Origin: Oligoflexia bacterium
Lineage (GTDB): Bacteria; Bdellovibrionota; UBA1018; CAIMNF01
Assembly: GCA_903845155.1 (NCBI GenBank)
Contig: CAIMWN010000116.1
Location: forward strand, 1 to 33,920
Reading direction: 5' to 3'
DNA length: 33,920 bases
The stretch's first letter is position 1. Each line of letters begins with the position of its first letter. Under the pieces are notes generated by a model, which made no database searches, was not told where the DNA came from, and saw nothing but the letters and a program-made list of their open reading frames with translations. Below, one piece after another: positions 17,483-25,964 of this stretch. The translations under genes and the position numbers were made by a program.

Positions 17483-17517
17483 GCGGAATTTCTAAAGTCA
17501 CTTCACGGCCAATACTC
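17483..17517. repeat. 35-bp dispersed intergenic repeat, copy B
   Basis: Begins GCGGAATTTCTAAAGTCACT and matches copy A (11829-11863) at 31 of 35 positions. The palindrome next to copy A is degraded here (AATACTC followed by AAATTTG). It lies 128 bp upstream of the sensor kinase start. Confidence 0.65.
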
Positions 17518-17644
17518 AAATTTGTTAAACTCTCATTAAGTTTTCAAAATAAATGGATTTTACATTCGTAACTCACTCTCATGACATTTTCAAATTGACG
17601 TACTTCACTGAGCAACGATAGAAAATGAAGCAAAGGGGTACCGC

Positions 17645-19810
17645 ATGTTTTTAACTGGTCCAAGAGTCGAAACAAAGACACCCTTTAATAAAACGAGATC
17701 TCTGATGAACTCTGCAAAGATTTTTTTTGGGATATTTATTTTATTGGTGGTGAGCCTTTTACTTGCAGGACACTCAATCTATCAACGTTACAACAGAACA
17801 CACCGCTCCCAGGTAGAACAACAGTTATCGAGCATTGCTAACCTAAAAATAGCTGAACTCCGACAGTGGCGAAATGAACGCCTGGGAGATGCTGAAATGC
17901 TTCACTCCAATTTTAACCTAGCTAGTTCCGTGCACCAATTTATAAATCATTCCGAAAACAAACAGGCAAAAGAAGATTTGCAAAAGTGGTTCCATGCCTA
18001 TTCTTCCCATTATGACTATAACCAAGTCCGGTTATTTGACACGCAAGGCAACGCTCGCATGGTGTATCCCATTGAAGAGGCCCCCACTCCGAACGAAGTC
18101 TTAAAACAGATACCAGAAGTCATCCATTCAAAGAGGATTATATTCGTTGATCTCTACAAGTACGATTATGATCGCCAGATTTATCTATCCATTCTTGTAC
18201 CAATCCTCGCACGATCAAATCAAAATCTAGTTATTGGAGTGATTTCATTGCGAGTAAATCCAAAAAAATGGCTTTATCCCATTATTTTAAATTGGCCCAC
18301 ATGGAGCAAGACTGGCGAAACGTTACTCGTTCGCCGCGACGGCGACGACGCACTCATTCTGAATGAAACTAAGTTTGCAGAGAATCCGCCACTCAATGTA
18401 CGTATCCCGCTGACCAATGTTAAATTTCCTGCAGTAGCGGCGGTTCTTGGCAGCTCGGGAATTGTAAGCGGCTCCGATTATAGTGGAACTCCTGTTATTA
18501 CGGATATCCATGCCGTGCCCGACACTCCCTGGTTTCTTGTTGTTAAAATGAGTAGTGCTGAGGCCTATTCATCGATGCGTCCCTATTTATTTGGTTTAGT
18601 TGCGCTTATTGCGAGCGTAATTTTTGGATTAACCATGATGCTGATTTTTTTATGGAGAAGGCGGAGCGCTGAGTTTTATCGCCGTGAGTTCCAGGCGACA
18701 GAATTGATCAAAGAAAATGAAGCGAAGCTACGTGCAGTATTTGAAAGCTCGATGGATGCAATCGGGGTATCAAAGGCTGGGGTACATATGTTTGCAAATC
18801 CTGCATATCTTAAACAATTCGGATTCAAAGACAACGAGCAAATTGTTGGAACCCCCATTACCAACTGCATTGCCGCTAGCCATCGAAGCGAATTGCTTGA
18901 AAATGTCAATCGTCGAGCCAAAAGAGAACCGGCTCCCACCATTTACGAATCAAGAGGGCTGCGGTCGGATGGCACTGAGTTTGACATGGAAATCAGCGTC
19001 TCGACTTTTGAGTTCGGTGGTGAAGTTTATTCGGTAGCGAGTCTTCGTGACATTACTGATCGCAAGCGCTATCAGGAAGGACTGTTGGCTGCAAAACTGG
19101 CCGCTGAACGAACCTTAGAGGCCAAATCAAGGTTCTTAGTTTTGGCCGCTCATGAACTACGAACCCCAGTTACTGCGATTTCCCTCTTGCTTGGGCTCGC
19201 TCAAAAACAGTCTCAAAAGGGGCAGACTTTCGATAACTCTGCTTTAACGCGACTTCAAGACCCTGTGAATCGACTTACCCGCTTAGTCGTCGACCTACTT
19301 GATGTATCAAGACTAGAACGAGGGCTATTATTACTGGAGCCCGTACGCACTAATATTGTCACACTAATTTTAAATTGCATTGAGGAGTTTCAGCTTCAGT
19401 TTCCCAATCGTAGAATTACTTTTATCAAACCAGCAAACACAATCGAGATGGAAATAGATCCACTCAGGGTAAATCAAGTATTATCAAACTTGCTCGATAA
19501 TGCTACTAAGTATACACCAAACGACACACCAATTGAAGTTGAAATTGAAGCCAAAATAAACACCATCCGAATTTCTGTAATCGATCATGGGCCGGGCATT
19601 ACTAAAGAGCAACAGGCTGAACTTTTTACCCCGTTCATACGAGGGCGTTCCGACAAGGTCATTAGGACCAGCGGTCTGGGCTTGGGCCTCTCTCTATGCA
19701 ATCAAATTGTAAAATTGCATGGAGGAACCATCGCCGTAAGCAGTAAAGAGGGACACGGAAGCACTTTTTATTTCGAACTGCCCAGAGCGTTTTCTACAAA
19801 GGACAGCTAA
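17645..19810 (+). CDS. membrane sensor histidine kinase with PAS domain
   Basis: 721 residues. Helix 1 (~26-43), a ~270-residue extracytoplasmic sensor (Cache-like by size and layout), helix 2 (~314-338), a PAS domain (~358-480, ending RDITDRK), a HisKA dimerisation helix with AAHELRTPV (His503) and a HATPase domain with NLLDNATKYTP (N box, ~613), DHGPGI (G1) and GLGLGLSLC (G2). All catalytic motifs are intact, so it should autophosphorylate. The start is supported by AAGGGG. No response regulator is adjacent; the nearest is the receiver-only protein at 23144, so the partner is unknown. A copy of the repeat found before the motor operon lies upstream. Confidence 0.93.
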   Translation: MFLTGPRVETKTPFNKTRSLMNSAKIFFGIFILLVVSLLLAGHSIYQRYNRTHRSQVEQQLSSIANLKIAELRQWRNERLGDAEMLHSNFNLASSVHQFINHSENKQAKEDLQKWFHAYSSHYDYNQVRLFDTQGNARMVYPIEEAPTPNEVLKQIPEVIHSKRIIFVDLYKYDYDRQIYLSILVPILARSNQNLVIGVISLRVNPKKWLYPIILNWPTWSKTGETLLVRRDGDDALILNETKFAENPPLNVRIPLTNVKFPAVAAVLGSSGIVSGSDYSGTPVITDIHAVPDTPWFLVVKMSSAEAYSSMRPYLFGLVALIASVIFGLTMMLIFLWRRRSAEFYRREFQATELIKENEAKLRAVFESSMDAIGVSKAGVHMFANPAYLKQFGFKDNEQIVGTPITNCIAASHRSELLENVNRRAKREPAPTIYESRGLRSDGTEFDMEISVSTFEFGGEVYSVASLRDITDRKRYQEGLLAAKLAAERTLEAKSRFLVLAAHELRTPVTAISLLLGLAQKQSQKGQTFDNSALTRLQDPVNRLTRLVVDLLDVSRLERGLLLLEPVRTNIVTLILNCIEEFQLQFPNRRITFIKPANTIEMEIDPLRVNQVLSNLLDNATKYTPNDTPIEVEIEAKINTIRISVIDHGPGITKEQQAELFTPFIRGRSDKVIRTSGLGLGLSLCNQIVKLHGGTIAVSSKEGHGSTFYFELPRAFSTKDS

Positions 19811-19836
19811 TACTGTTTGCTAGCACCACTATTGCT

Positions 19837-21384
19837 CTATAAATACATCGTATCCTCAAAAGCCGCCAGCGCAACCTTTGCACCCTCACCCATCGCAATA
19901 ATAATTTGTTTATAAGGAATGGTGGTCACGTCACCCGCAGCATAAATACCAGCCACATTCGTTCTCCCTTTTTGATCCACCACAATCTCGCCAGTTTTGG
20001 TGAGGTCCACTGTGTCTTTCAAAAATTGACTGTTGGGAACTAGACCAATTTGAACAAAGATCCCATCTAAATCAATTGAAACATCAAGGCCGGTTTTTCG
20101 ATCTTCATAAATAATCTTGTTTACGGCTTTCCCGTCACCGACGACCTCTTTCGTACGAGCAGAAGTAACCACTGAGGCATTCGGTAAGGACTTTAACTTA
20201 TTAATCAACACCTGATCAGCTTTCAGTTGATCGTTAAACTCAAACAGAATTACTTCTTTGACCATTCCCGCTAGATCAATCGCTGCCTCCACCCCGGAAT
20301 TCCCTCCGCCGACGACTGCCACTTTTTTTCCTTTATAGAAGGGGCCATCACAGTGCGGACAAAACGCAACCCCCCTCCCGAGGTATTCCTTTTCGCCGGG
20401 GATTCCTAGCTCTCTCCACTTCGCACCACTCGCTACAATGATTGATTTAGTGGTGAGAAACTCACCACTCTCTAGCTCAATCCGATGCAAATCACCTTTC
20501 ACGATGGATTTCACACGACGGTGCTCAAGAATGCTCACTGGATAGCTTAAAACATGTTGCCTTAGCTGAGCTGCAAGTGTCGGCCCTTCGGTATATAAAA
20601 CAGAAATCAGATTCTCGATTCCTTTGGTTTCTTGAACTTGACCGCCTACTTTTTCAGCAATCAGTATAGTTTTGATTCCTTTTCTAGCGCTATAAATTGC
20701 GGCCGATGCCCCGGCAGGACCGCCTCCAATGACGGCCATTTCAAACTGACCCAAATCAAGCGACTCTTGAGCTATTTTTTTTACGCCAAAGGTCGTTTCC
20801 AATTTTAACAATAAATCCGCAACCGAGATTTTCCCCGAATGAATGAGCTTACCATTCGCAACCACGCTCGGAACGCCTTGGATGCCCAGATTTTCGATTT
20901 CGTCTGGTACATAGGCACCGTCAATCATGGTGTGCTTAAACTGCCCATGCGCCAAAGCCATTTGATTTAAAGCTTGAACGACGTCAGGACAATTTTCGCA
21001 AGTAAGTGAGACGTAGGTTTTAAGCTCGATCGGTGCATTTAAATTCTTTATTCGCGACACCAAGCCTTGGTCAAAGCGCTTTCCTTTTTCGTCTGCATGT
21101 AAAATAGCGAGCACCAGGGAACTAAACTCATGCCCGTTCGGAATACCCTTAAATTCTATTCCGGTATGCAACCCGCCCTTTAGAATTTTAAATTCAGGAA
21201 AGGGCGCTGACCTAAGTAAGTCTTCATGAACTGAAAGCTTGCTAGAGACTGAACTCACTTCGGTCAGCATCTCCACCAATTGCCCTTGATCGGGGTGATC
21301 GCTTTTTGCAAAGGAGAACTCAATCGTGCTTTCTAATGAAATAAACAGATCCTGTAATTGCTGCTTTAAATTTTGATCTAACAT
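19837..21384 (-). CDS. ahpF: alkyl hydroperoxide reductase subunit F (NADH-peroxiredoxin reductase)
   Basis: 515 residues from ATG 21384, 18 codons inside the tracked ORF. This start has AAAGGAG ahead and gives MLDQNLKQQL, matching the known AhpF N-terminus (E. coli 521 residues). The N-terminal double thioredoxin-fold domain carries CENC (Cys129/Cys132). The flavoprotein part has the FAD motif GGGPAGASAAIYSARKG, the redox pair CPHCDGPF and the NAD(P)H motif VVGGGNSGVEAAIDLAG, ending with GIYAAGDVTT. It moves electrons from NADH through FAD and both disulfides to AhpC, in the cytoplasm. It lies 31 nt downstream of ahpC in one operon. Confidence 0.96.
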   Translation of the reverse strand: MLDQNLKQQLQDLFISLESTIEFSFAKSDHPDQGQLVEMLTEVSSVSSKLSVHEDLLRSAPFPEFKILKGGLHTGIEFKGIPNGHEFSSLVLAILHADEKGKRFDQGLVSRIKNLNAPIELKTYVSLTCENCPDVVQALNQMALAHGQFKHTMIDGAYVPDEIENLGIQGVPSVVANGKLIHSGKISVADLLLKLETTFGVKKIAQESLDLGQFEMAVIGGGPAGASAAIYSARKGIKTILIAEKVGGQVQETKGIENLISVLYTEGPTLAAQLRQHVLSYPVSILEHRRVKSIVKGDLHRIELESGEFLTTKSIIVASGAKWRELGIPGEKEYLGRGVAFCPHCDGPFYKGKKVAVVGGGNSGVEAAIDLAGMVKEVILFEFNDQLKADQVLINKLKSLPNASVVTSARTKEVVGDGKAVNKIIYEDRKTGLDVSIDLDGIFVQIGLVPNSQFLKDTVDLTKTGEIVVDQKGRTNVAGIYAAGDVTTIPYKQIIIAMGEGAKVALAAFEDTMYL

Positions 21385-21415
21385 GACGAAGTTCTCCTTT
21401 GCTAAAAAGTTTAAA

Positions 21416-21982
21416 TTAAATTTTTCCGACGAGATCAAGCCCAGGCTTTAGAGTTTGCGCACCTGGCTTCCACTTTGCGGGACACACCTCACCCGGATGG
21501 CTCGCGACAAATTGCGCAGCTTGAACTTTGCGCAAAAGCTCATTTGCATTACGACCAATGCCATTGTCATGAATCTCGGCAATTTTAATTTTTCCCTCAG
21601 GGTCAACCAAAAAAGTCCCACGGTATGCAAGGCCTTCCTCCTCAATATGAACACCAAATGCACGCGTGAGCATTCCGGTAGGGTCTGCTAACATCGGGTA
21701 TTTAATTTTCTTGATCGTTTCTGAGGCGTCGTGCCAGGCTTTATGAACAAAATGGGTGTCAGTACTGATGGAGTATACTTCCACCCCCATTTTTTTAAAT
21801 TCCGCATATTGATCCGCCATGTCCCCTAATTCAGTAGGGCAGACAAAGGTGAAATCGGCTGGATAGAAGAAAAAAATGGACCACGCACCATGGAGGTCAT
21901 TCCTTGAAATCGTTTTAAACGCGCCCTCATGATAGGCCTGCACCTTAAAATCCTGTAACTTGCTGTTAATAATAGTGTTCAC
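21416..21982 (-). CDS. ahpC: alkyl hydroperoxide reductase subunit C (2-Cys peroxiredoxin)
   Basis: 188 residues, full length for AhpC, with a GTG start behind AAAGGAG. The peroxidatic cysteine is Cys48 in FVCPTE and the resolving one is Cys167 in EVCPAKW. ADFTFVCPTELGD, STDTHFVHKAWHD and RGTFLVDPEGKI are typical of the family. It reduces H2O2 and organic peroxides and is recycled by AhpF, the next gene. The operon is divergent from oxyR, with an OxyR-like operator ~80 bp upstream, so peroxide induction is likely. Confidence 0.97.
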   Translation of the reverse strand: MNTIINSKLQDFKVQAYHEGAFKTISRNDLHGAWSIFFFYPADFTFVCPTELGDMADQYAEFKKMGVEVYSISTDTHFVHKAWHDASETIKKIKYPMLADPTGMLTRAFGVHIEEEGLAYRGTFLVDPEGKIKIAEIHDNGIGRNANELLRKVQAAQFVASHPGEVCPAKWKPGAQTLKPGLDLVGKI

Positions 21983-22061
21983 TCTGGTCTCCTTTCCGCT
22001 GCGTGCTCCAGGGCACCTTGCGGTCTACACACAGAATCGCCTATTTTTAATGATTCATAAA

Positions 22062-22097
22062 TTCGATTAAATCTATTATACTATAGATAATAACTAT
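22062..22097. promoter_or_regulatory. OxyR-type operator between ahpC and oxyR
   Basis: The right half (22083-22097) is ATAG-N7-CTAT and matches ATAGnTnnnAnCTAT exactly. The left half (22062-22076) matches the same 10 defined positions at 8. The halves are 6 bp apart, one less than the usual 7. The site ends 1 nt before the GGAGG ribosome site of oxyR, so binding could repress oxyR while activating ahpCF. Confidence 0.75.
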
Positions 22098-22109
22098 CGG
22101 AGGTTTGCC

Positions 22110-23063
22110 ATGACTAGCTTGACCCAATTGGAATACGTAATCGCCGTGGATCAGCACCGGCACTTTGGAAAGGCCGCAAAAGCAGTACACATTTCACAGC
22201 CCACTTTAAGTCAGCAAATTCAAAAACTCGAGGATGAGCTCGGGCTGATTATTTTTGATCGACTACAAAAACCGATTATTCCAACCGAAGAGGGGCAACG
22301 GTTTATTACTCAAGCACGTAACGTCATCAAGGAACACCAAAAGCTACTTCACATCGCTGCAAAAAAACCAACAGGGGTAAGCGGTAAATTTCGACTCGGC
22401 ATCATTCCCACAGTGGCAAGTCACCTCTTACCACTTTTTATTGGAAATTTCTCAAAGAAGTACCCCAATGTCGATCTCTATATTGAGGAGATGAAAACTG
22501 ATACGATCATTCAAGATCTAAAAAACGATCGTATTGATGGAGCAATCCTTGCCACTCCTTTGGAAGAGCCAAGCTTGAAAGAGCACCCACTTTACTATGA
22601 ACCATTTTATTTATACCTTTCTGAAAACCACCCACTCCTTTCCAAACCAACACTTACTTCACAGGATCTAGATGAAAATGAAATGTGGCTCCTCCAAGAT
22701 GGACATTGCTTCAAATCACAAATGGCGCATTTTTGCTCACTCAACGTCGAGCACGACACTGTTTTCAAAAACATTCATTTTCAAAGTGGAAGTTTGGACG
22801 CACTTCGCGCGTTGGTTAAAAACAATCGCGGGTATACGATGATTCCAGAGCTCATGGTCGAATCGCTCTCTGACGCCGAAATTAGAAAACAAGTGCGGGC
22901 CTTCAAGTCGCCGATTCCTACTCGCGAAATCAGCTTCGTTTATCGACGCGACCATTGGAAACTCGACATCATCCGTGCGCTCGAGGATTGCGTGAGCGAA
23001 TCTCTTCCTGAAGCCATCAGTAGAAAAAGGGAGAAGTCTGGACGTGTTCTAGCCCCAGAGTAA
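22110..23063 (+). CDS. oxyR: hydrogen-peroxide-sensing regulator OxyR
   Basis: 317 residues. LysR-type HTH near the N-terminus (RHFGKAAKAVHISQPTLSQQ). The effector domain contains LLQDGHCFKSQMAHFC, in which Cys200 and Cys209 have the same 9-residue spacing as the redox pair Cys199/Cys208 of E. coli OxyR. Oxidation of these forms the disulfide that activates transcription of peroxide defence genes. Good GGAGG site, 6 nt from the ATG. Divergent from ahpCF over a 127-bp gap that contains the operator. Ends with a short charged tail. Confidence 0.95.
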   Translation: MTSLTQLEYVIAVDQHRHFGKAAKAVHISQPTLSQQIQKLEDELGLIIFDRLQKPIIPTEEGQRFITQARNVIKEHQKLLHIAAKKPTGVSGKFRLGIIPTVASHLLPLFIGNFSKKYPNVDLYIEEMKTDTIIQDLKNDRIDGAILATPLEEPSLKEHPLYYEPFYLYLSENHPLLSKPTLTSQDLDENEMWLLQDGHCFKSQMAHFCSLNVEHDTVFKNIHFQSGSLDALRALVKNNRGYTMIPELMVESLSDAEIRKQVRAFKSPIPTREISFVYRRDHWKLDIIRALEDCVSESLPEAISRKREKSGRVLAPE

Positions 23064-23143
23064 CAATGGCGCAATGCGTATTTTCTAAACAATTATTAAA
23101 CATTCTGTATTGAGTTTTGCTTCTGCATCTCCGATAGGAAGAC

Positions 23144-23638
23144 ATGGCGGATGTTCCTCTATTGGTACTCATTGTAGACGACGAACCAGAAATTCGGGAT
23201 ATACTCAAGGAAATGCTAAACGAAAATGGAATCGCGTCCATTACTGCCGCCTCCGGAAATGAAGCGATCCTTCGTTTAAGAAATCGTTCTGTTGTGGCAG
23301 TATTGAGTGATATTCGTATGGCGGAAGGAACTGGAATGCAATTATTGCGCACGATGAGAGCAGAAGCCATTCGCACGCCAGTTATTTTTGTCTCATCGAG
23401 TGATGATCGAGACAGCATGCGAAGCGCAATTCAATTAGGGGCATTCGATTTTATTACGAAACCTTTTACCGAAGCCGAAGTGATTAAGGTGACTCGAGCT
23501 GCGATTGAAGAAGGCATTCGAATTAAAGAAATTGAATATGAGCTTTCGATGAATGCCCCCAGTGAAAAGCAAAATGAATTAATCCTTGAGCACATGGATA
23601 AAGTCACTCAAATGAAGGCAAAACGGGGAAAGGGATAA
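23144..23638 (+). CDS. receiver-only response regulator
   Basis: 164 residues. One receiver domain (~5-125) with the complete phosphorylation set: Asp12/Asp13 in VDDEPE, phosphoacceptor Asp56 in LSDIRM, Ser84 in VSSSDD and Lys106 in ITKPF. A ~40-residue charged helical tail follows, with no DNA-binding or enzymatic output domain. It would act by protein contact, as CheY or Spo0F do. The transporter gene begins 6 nt downstream, so the two are probably translated together. The cognate kinase is not adjacent; the orphan kinase at 17645 is a possible partner. Confidence 0.9.
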   Translation: MADVPLLVLIVDDEPEIRDILKEMLNENGIASITAASGNEAILRLRNRSVVAVLSDIRMAEGTGMQLLRTMRAEAIRTPVIFVSSSDDRDSMRSAIQLGAFDFITKPFTEAEVIKVTRAAIEEGIRIKEIEYELSMNAPSEKQNELILEHMDKVTQMKAKRGKG

Positions 23639-23644
23639 GCCATT

Positions 23645-24610
23645 TTGTGGATCACCACTTTAAAACAGAAGTATTCTGATTTTGTTTTTTTAGCCTGTGC
23701 ACTCGCCTGTCTCCTGCCTTTCGTGAGCAGCGCTACTGCATTAGTCATCGGCATCACCTTTACCCTCTTTTTCCAAAGCACTTTTCTTGTTCATGCTAAA
23801 ACCACCATCAGGCCGCTTCTTGCTGCGTCCGTGATGGGCCTGGGTGCCGGCATGAATTTAATAGAAGTTGCCAAAGTGGGTACTCACGGCTTTGCTTATA
23901 CCTTCATCGGAATTTCATTCACTCTCCTTTTAGGATGCTGGATCGCTAAACTTATTCAAGCTGATGATGAAACATCAATGCTCATATCAGTAGGCACAGC
24001 TATTTGCGGCGGTAGCGCTATTGCGGCAGTCGCGCCAGTGATCGGTGCAAAAAGTCAGTCCATCACGGTTGCGCTCGGAGTGGTCTTTATTTTGAATGCC
24101 GTCGCCTTGATTTTGTTTCCTATCCTTGGTCACGAACTCCAACTTTCCCAATCGCAATTTGGACTGTGGTCTGCGCTCGCTATTCACGACACGAGTTCAG
24201 TCGTCGGAGCTACACTCCAGTATGGTAGCGAAGCACTCAAAGTAGGCACCACTGTAAAATTATCAAGGGCACTTTGGATTGTACTGATCACCCCTTGCTT
24301 CGCATATTTAGCTAACAGAAAACAAAAATCTGATCATGAGGTCAAACAGCAAAAGCCCTGGTTCATTTTAGGATTCCTAGTCTTCGCCGCGATTTTTACT
24401 TATATACCAACCCTCGCACCTCTCGGAAACTCCATTGAATGGGGGGCGAAACGAATCTTAACCCTCACGCTCTTTTTAATCGGATCACAACTCAGTTTAA
24501 AAACAATAAAAACAGTGGGAGCCCGTCCGATCATTCTCGGAGTTTGTTTATGGATTTGCGTTGCAAGCGCCTCACTCATTTCCATTCTCCATGGGTGGAT
24601 TGAGATTTAA
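23645..24610 (+). CDS. UPF0324/YeiH family membrane protein, putative anion (sulfate) exporter
   Basis: 321 residues with about ten hydrophobic segments. Family strings include LLAASVMGLGAGMNL, SVGTAICGGSAIAAVAPVIGAK and LWSALAIHDTSSVVGAT, as in YeiH/UPF0324 (Cons_hypoth698). The family is labelled a putative sulfate exporter, but the substrate is not firmly known. Start TTG 23645, ~10 nt after AAAGGG; a nearby ATT is the only in-frame alternative. It follows the response regulator by 6 nt and converges on the XRE gene with a 2-nt gap. Confidence 0.88.
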   Translation: MWITTLKQKYSDFVFLACALACLLPFVSSATALVIGITFTLFFQSTFLVHAKTTIRPLLAASVMGLGAGMNLIEVAKVGTHGFAYTFIGISFTLLLGCWIAKLIQADDETSMLISVGTAICGGSAIAAVAPVIGAKSQSITVALGVVFILNAVALILFPILGHELQLSQSQFGLWSALAIHDTSSVVGATLQYGSEALKVGTTVKLSRALWIVLITPCFAYLANRKQKSDHEVKQQKPWFILGFLVFAAIFTYIPTLAPLGNSIEWGAKRILTLTLFLIGSQLSLKTIKTVGARPIILGVCLWICVASASLISILHGWIEI

Positions 24611-24612
24611 AT

Positions 24613-25278
24613 CTATTTTGAATAGATGACTGACATCAAGCGCGAGCAATATTCAAAGTAATTTGCCTCGCAATCCTCGAGTATGGACGACAAGTATACC
24701 GAAATAAATGCTGGTGAGCGCCCCTTACTGGCCAAAATCAAGGTGGGATGGCACCTTAAAAATATGATCTCACCCGTTTTAGGGTTCTTTCTAGCCATGG
24801 TGTAGGGGTAAGCAAAGCCATTTTTCTCGGCAGCCATTTGATTCCGTAACAAACCTGCCCCATCGCCTGAAAGACTTTCAATCATATCCACCGGACCATT
24901 TTGAAAACTAATTCCTCCATTTATTTTCTCGGCACTTTTATTACCCCAGAGGATGACACCTTCCAAGTTTCTCAGTCCAACCGCGGTTCGCTCTGATTTG
25001 AAACTAGCTTTATAACGATCGAGAAATTCAGTGTCTCCTTTGGCAATTCTCAGATAGGAAAGCGATAAGAGGTCCTTTACAGAAATTTTGAAAGCAAAAG
25101 CGATTTTAAATAAAGTCTCTAAGGTAGGGTTCCCCGTGCCCGACTCAATTTCTTGAATCAACCGGTAACTGACACCTGTTAATTTGGCGACTTCCTTCTG
25201 AGTCAAATCTAATTCATCACGATGAAACCGAAGATTGCTTGCTACCGTGATTTGGGTCCAGCTTTTATTGAGATTCAT
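24613..25278 (-). CDS. XRE-family regulator with PAS-like C-terminal domain
   Basis: 221 residues from ATG 25278; the tracked GTG at 25296 is an alternative six codons upstream. The N-terminal HTH (~12-70) reads LDLTQKEVAKLTGVSYRLIQ, then EIESGTGNPTLETLFKIA, a Cro/C1 fold. The C-terminal ~130 residues include VGLRNLEGVILWGNKSAEKI and GEIIFLRCHPTLIL, which look like a PAS sensor fold with a conserved-looking cysteine; no ligand can be assigned. It is divergent from the small ORF and hemerythrin gene, so control of these is plausible. Confidence 0.8.
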   Translation of the reverse strand: MNLNKSWTQITVASNLRFHRDELDLTQKEVAKLTGVSYRLIQEIESGTGNPTLETLFKIAFAFKISVKDLLSLSYLRIAKGDTEFLDRYKASFKSERTAVGLRNLEGVILWGNKSAEKINGGISFQNGPVDMIESLSGDGAGLLRNQMAAEKNGFAYPYTMARKNPKTGEIIFLRCHPTLILASKGRSPAFISVYLSSILEDCEANYFEYCSRLMSVIYSK

Positions 25279-25378
25279 TACTCTCATCCATATCACGCAT
25301 TTCAGATGCTCACTACACGCAATATACTGCGCACAGACAATCTTTTAGGTTGATATGGCGCAGATCATCAGGAGGAAC

Positions 25379-25423
25379 ATGCCATTCACCGCTCATAAAC
25401 ATGGGGATATGGTCAGTTTTTAA
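25379..25423 (+). CDS. possible 14-residue peptide/leader ORF with strong ribosome site
   Basis: ATG 25379 to TAA 25421-25423 encodes MPFTAHKHGDMVSF. It is preceded by AGGAGG with 3 nt before the ATG, the strongest ribosome site in the neighbourhood though closely spaced. It is too short for the ORF track. It lies in the 275-bp gap between the XRE gene and the hemerythrin gene, 130 nt upstream of the latter. It could be a leader peptide, or a relic of a decayed gene. Confidence 0.35.
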   Translation: MPFTAHKHGDMVSF

Positions 25424-25553
25424 AAATACCGTTGAGCCATTCGATCAGTGACTTCATTTAAGAGGCGTATTAAAATAGGTATATGGACTCTACTTTGCAC
25501 ACGACTCGCCTACAGACTAATTCACAATTTACTCATAATTTGAGAGTGCCGTC

Positions 25554-25964
25554 ATGATACCGAATACCTTGTTGAATCAATTAGAGTGGCACGAAGAATA
25601 CTCCGTGAAAGATCAGGCGATTGATCTCAACCATCAACATCTGCTTATTAAGATGAAAACATTAATGGTGAGTGCCTACGCAACACCTAATAACAGCAAT
25701 CTATCTGTTGCGCTTTCTGAAATGATTGGCGCCCTCAAGATTCACTTCGAAACGGAAGATCATCTCGTCAATCAACTCAACGTTTCAAAAGAAGCGTCGG
25801 CTGAACACACCAAGCATCATCAAGAATTTTTAGAGATAGTGGGAAACTACAAAAAAGATCTTGTCGCAAATGCAGCGGTGAGCTCCAAAACCATCTTGAA
25901 TATGATAGCGCGTGATTTGATCGAACATATCAAAATCGAGGCTGCGATCTTAAAACAACCTTAA
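25554..25964 (+). CDS. bacteriohemerythrin-like protein with altered iron ligand
   Basis: 136 residues, a single hemerythrin four-helix bundle. It starts with LEWHEEYSVKDQAIDLNHQH, the family's W...Y.V....ID..H pattern. Ligand candidates are His29, His64 and Glu68 (HFETED), His85/His89 (HTKHH) and His125 (EHIKIEAAIL). The usual final carboxylate (HIxxxD) would fall at residue 130, which is Ala here; Glu129 is next to it. It may bind iron differently or use Glu129. Hemerythrins carry or sense O2, or deliver it. The 3' end overlaps the convergent gene 25961 by 4 nt. Confidence 0.88.
   Translation: MIPNTLLNQLEWHEEYSVKDQAIDLNHQHLLIKMKTLMVSAYATPNNSNLSVALSEMIGALKIHFETEDHLVNQLNVSKEASAEHTKHHQEFLEIVGNYKKDLVANAAVSSKTILNMIARDLIEHIKIEAAILKQP

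Noticed and set aside
25348-25369. FNR-like TTGAT...ATCA near the hemerythrin gene
   Set aside because: The half-sites are 8 bp apart instead of 4 and the last base does not match.
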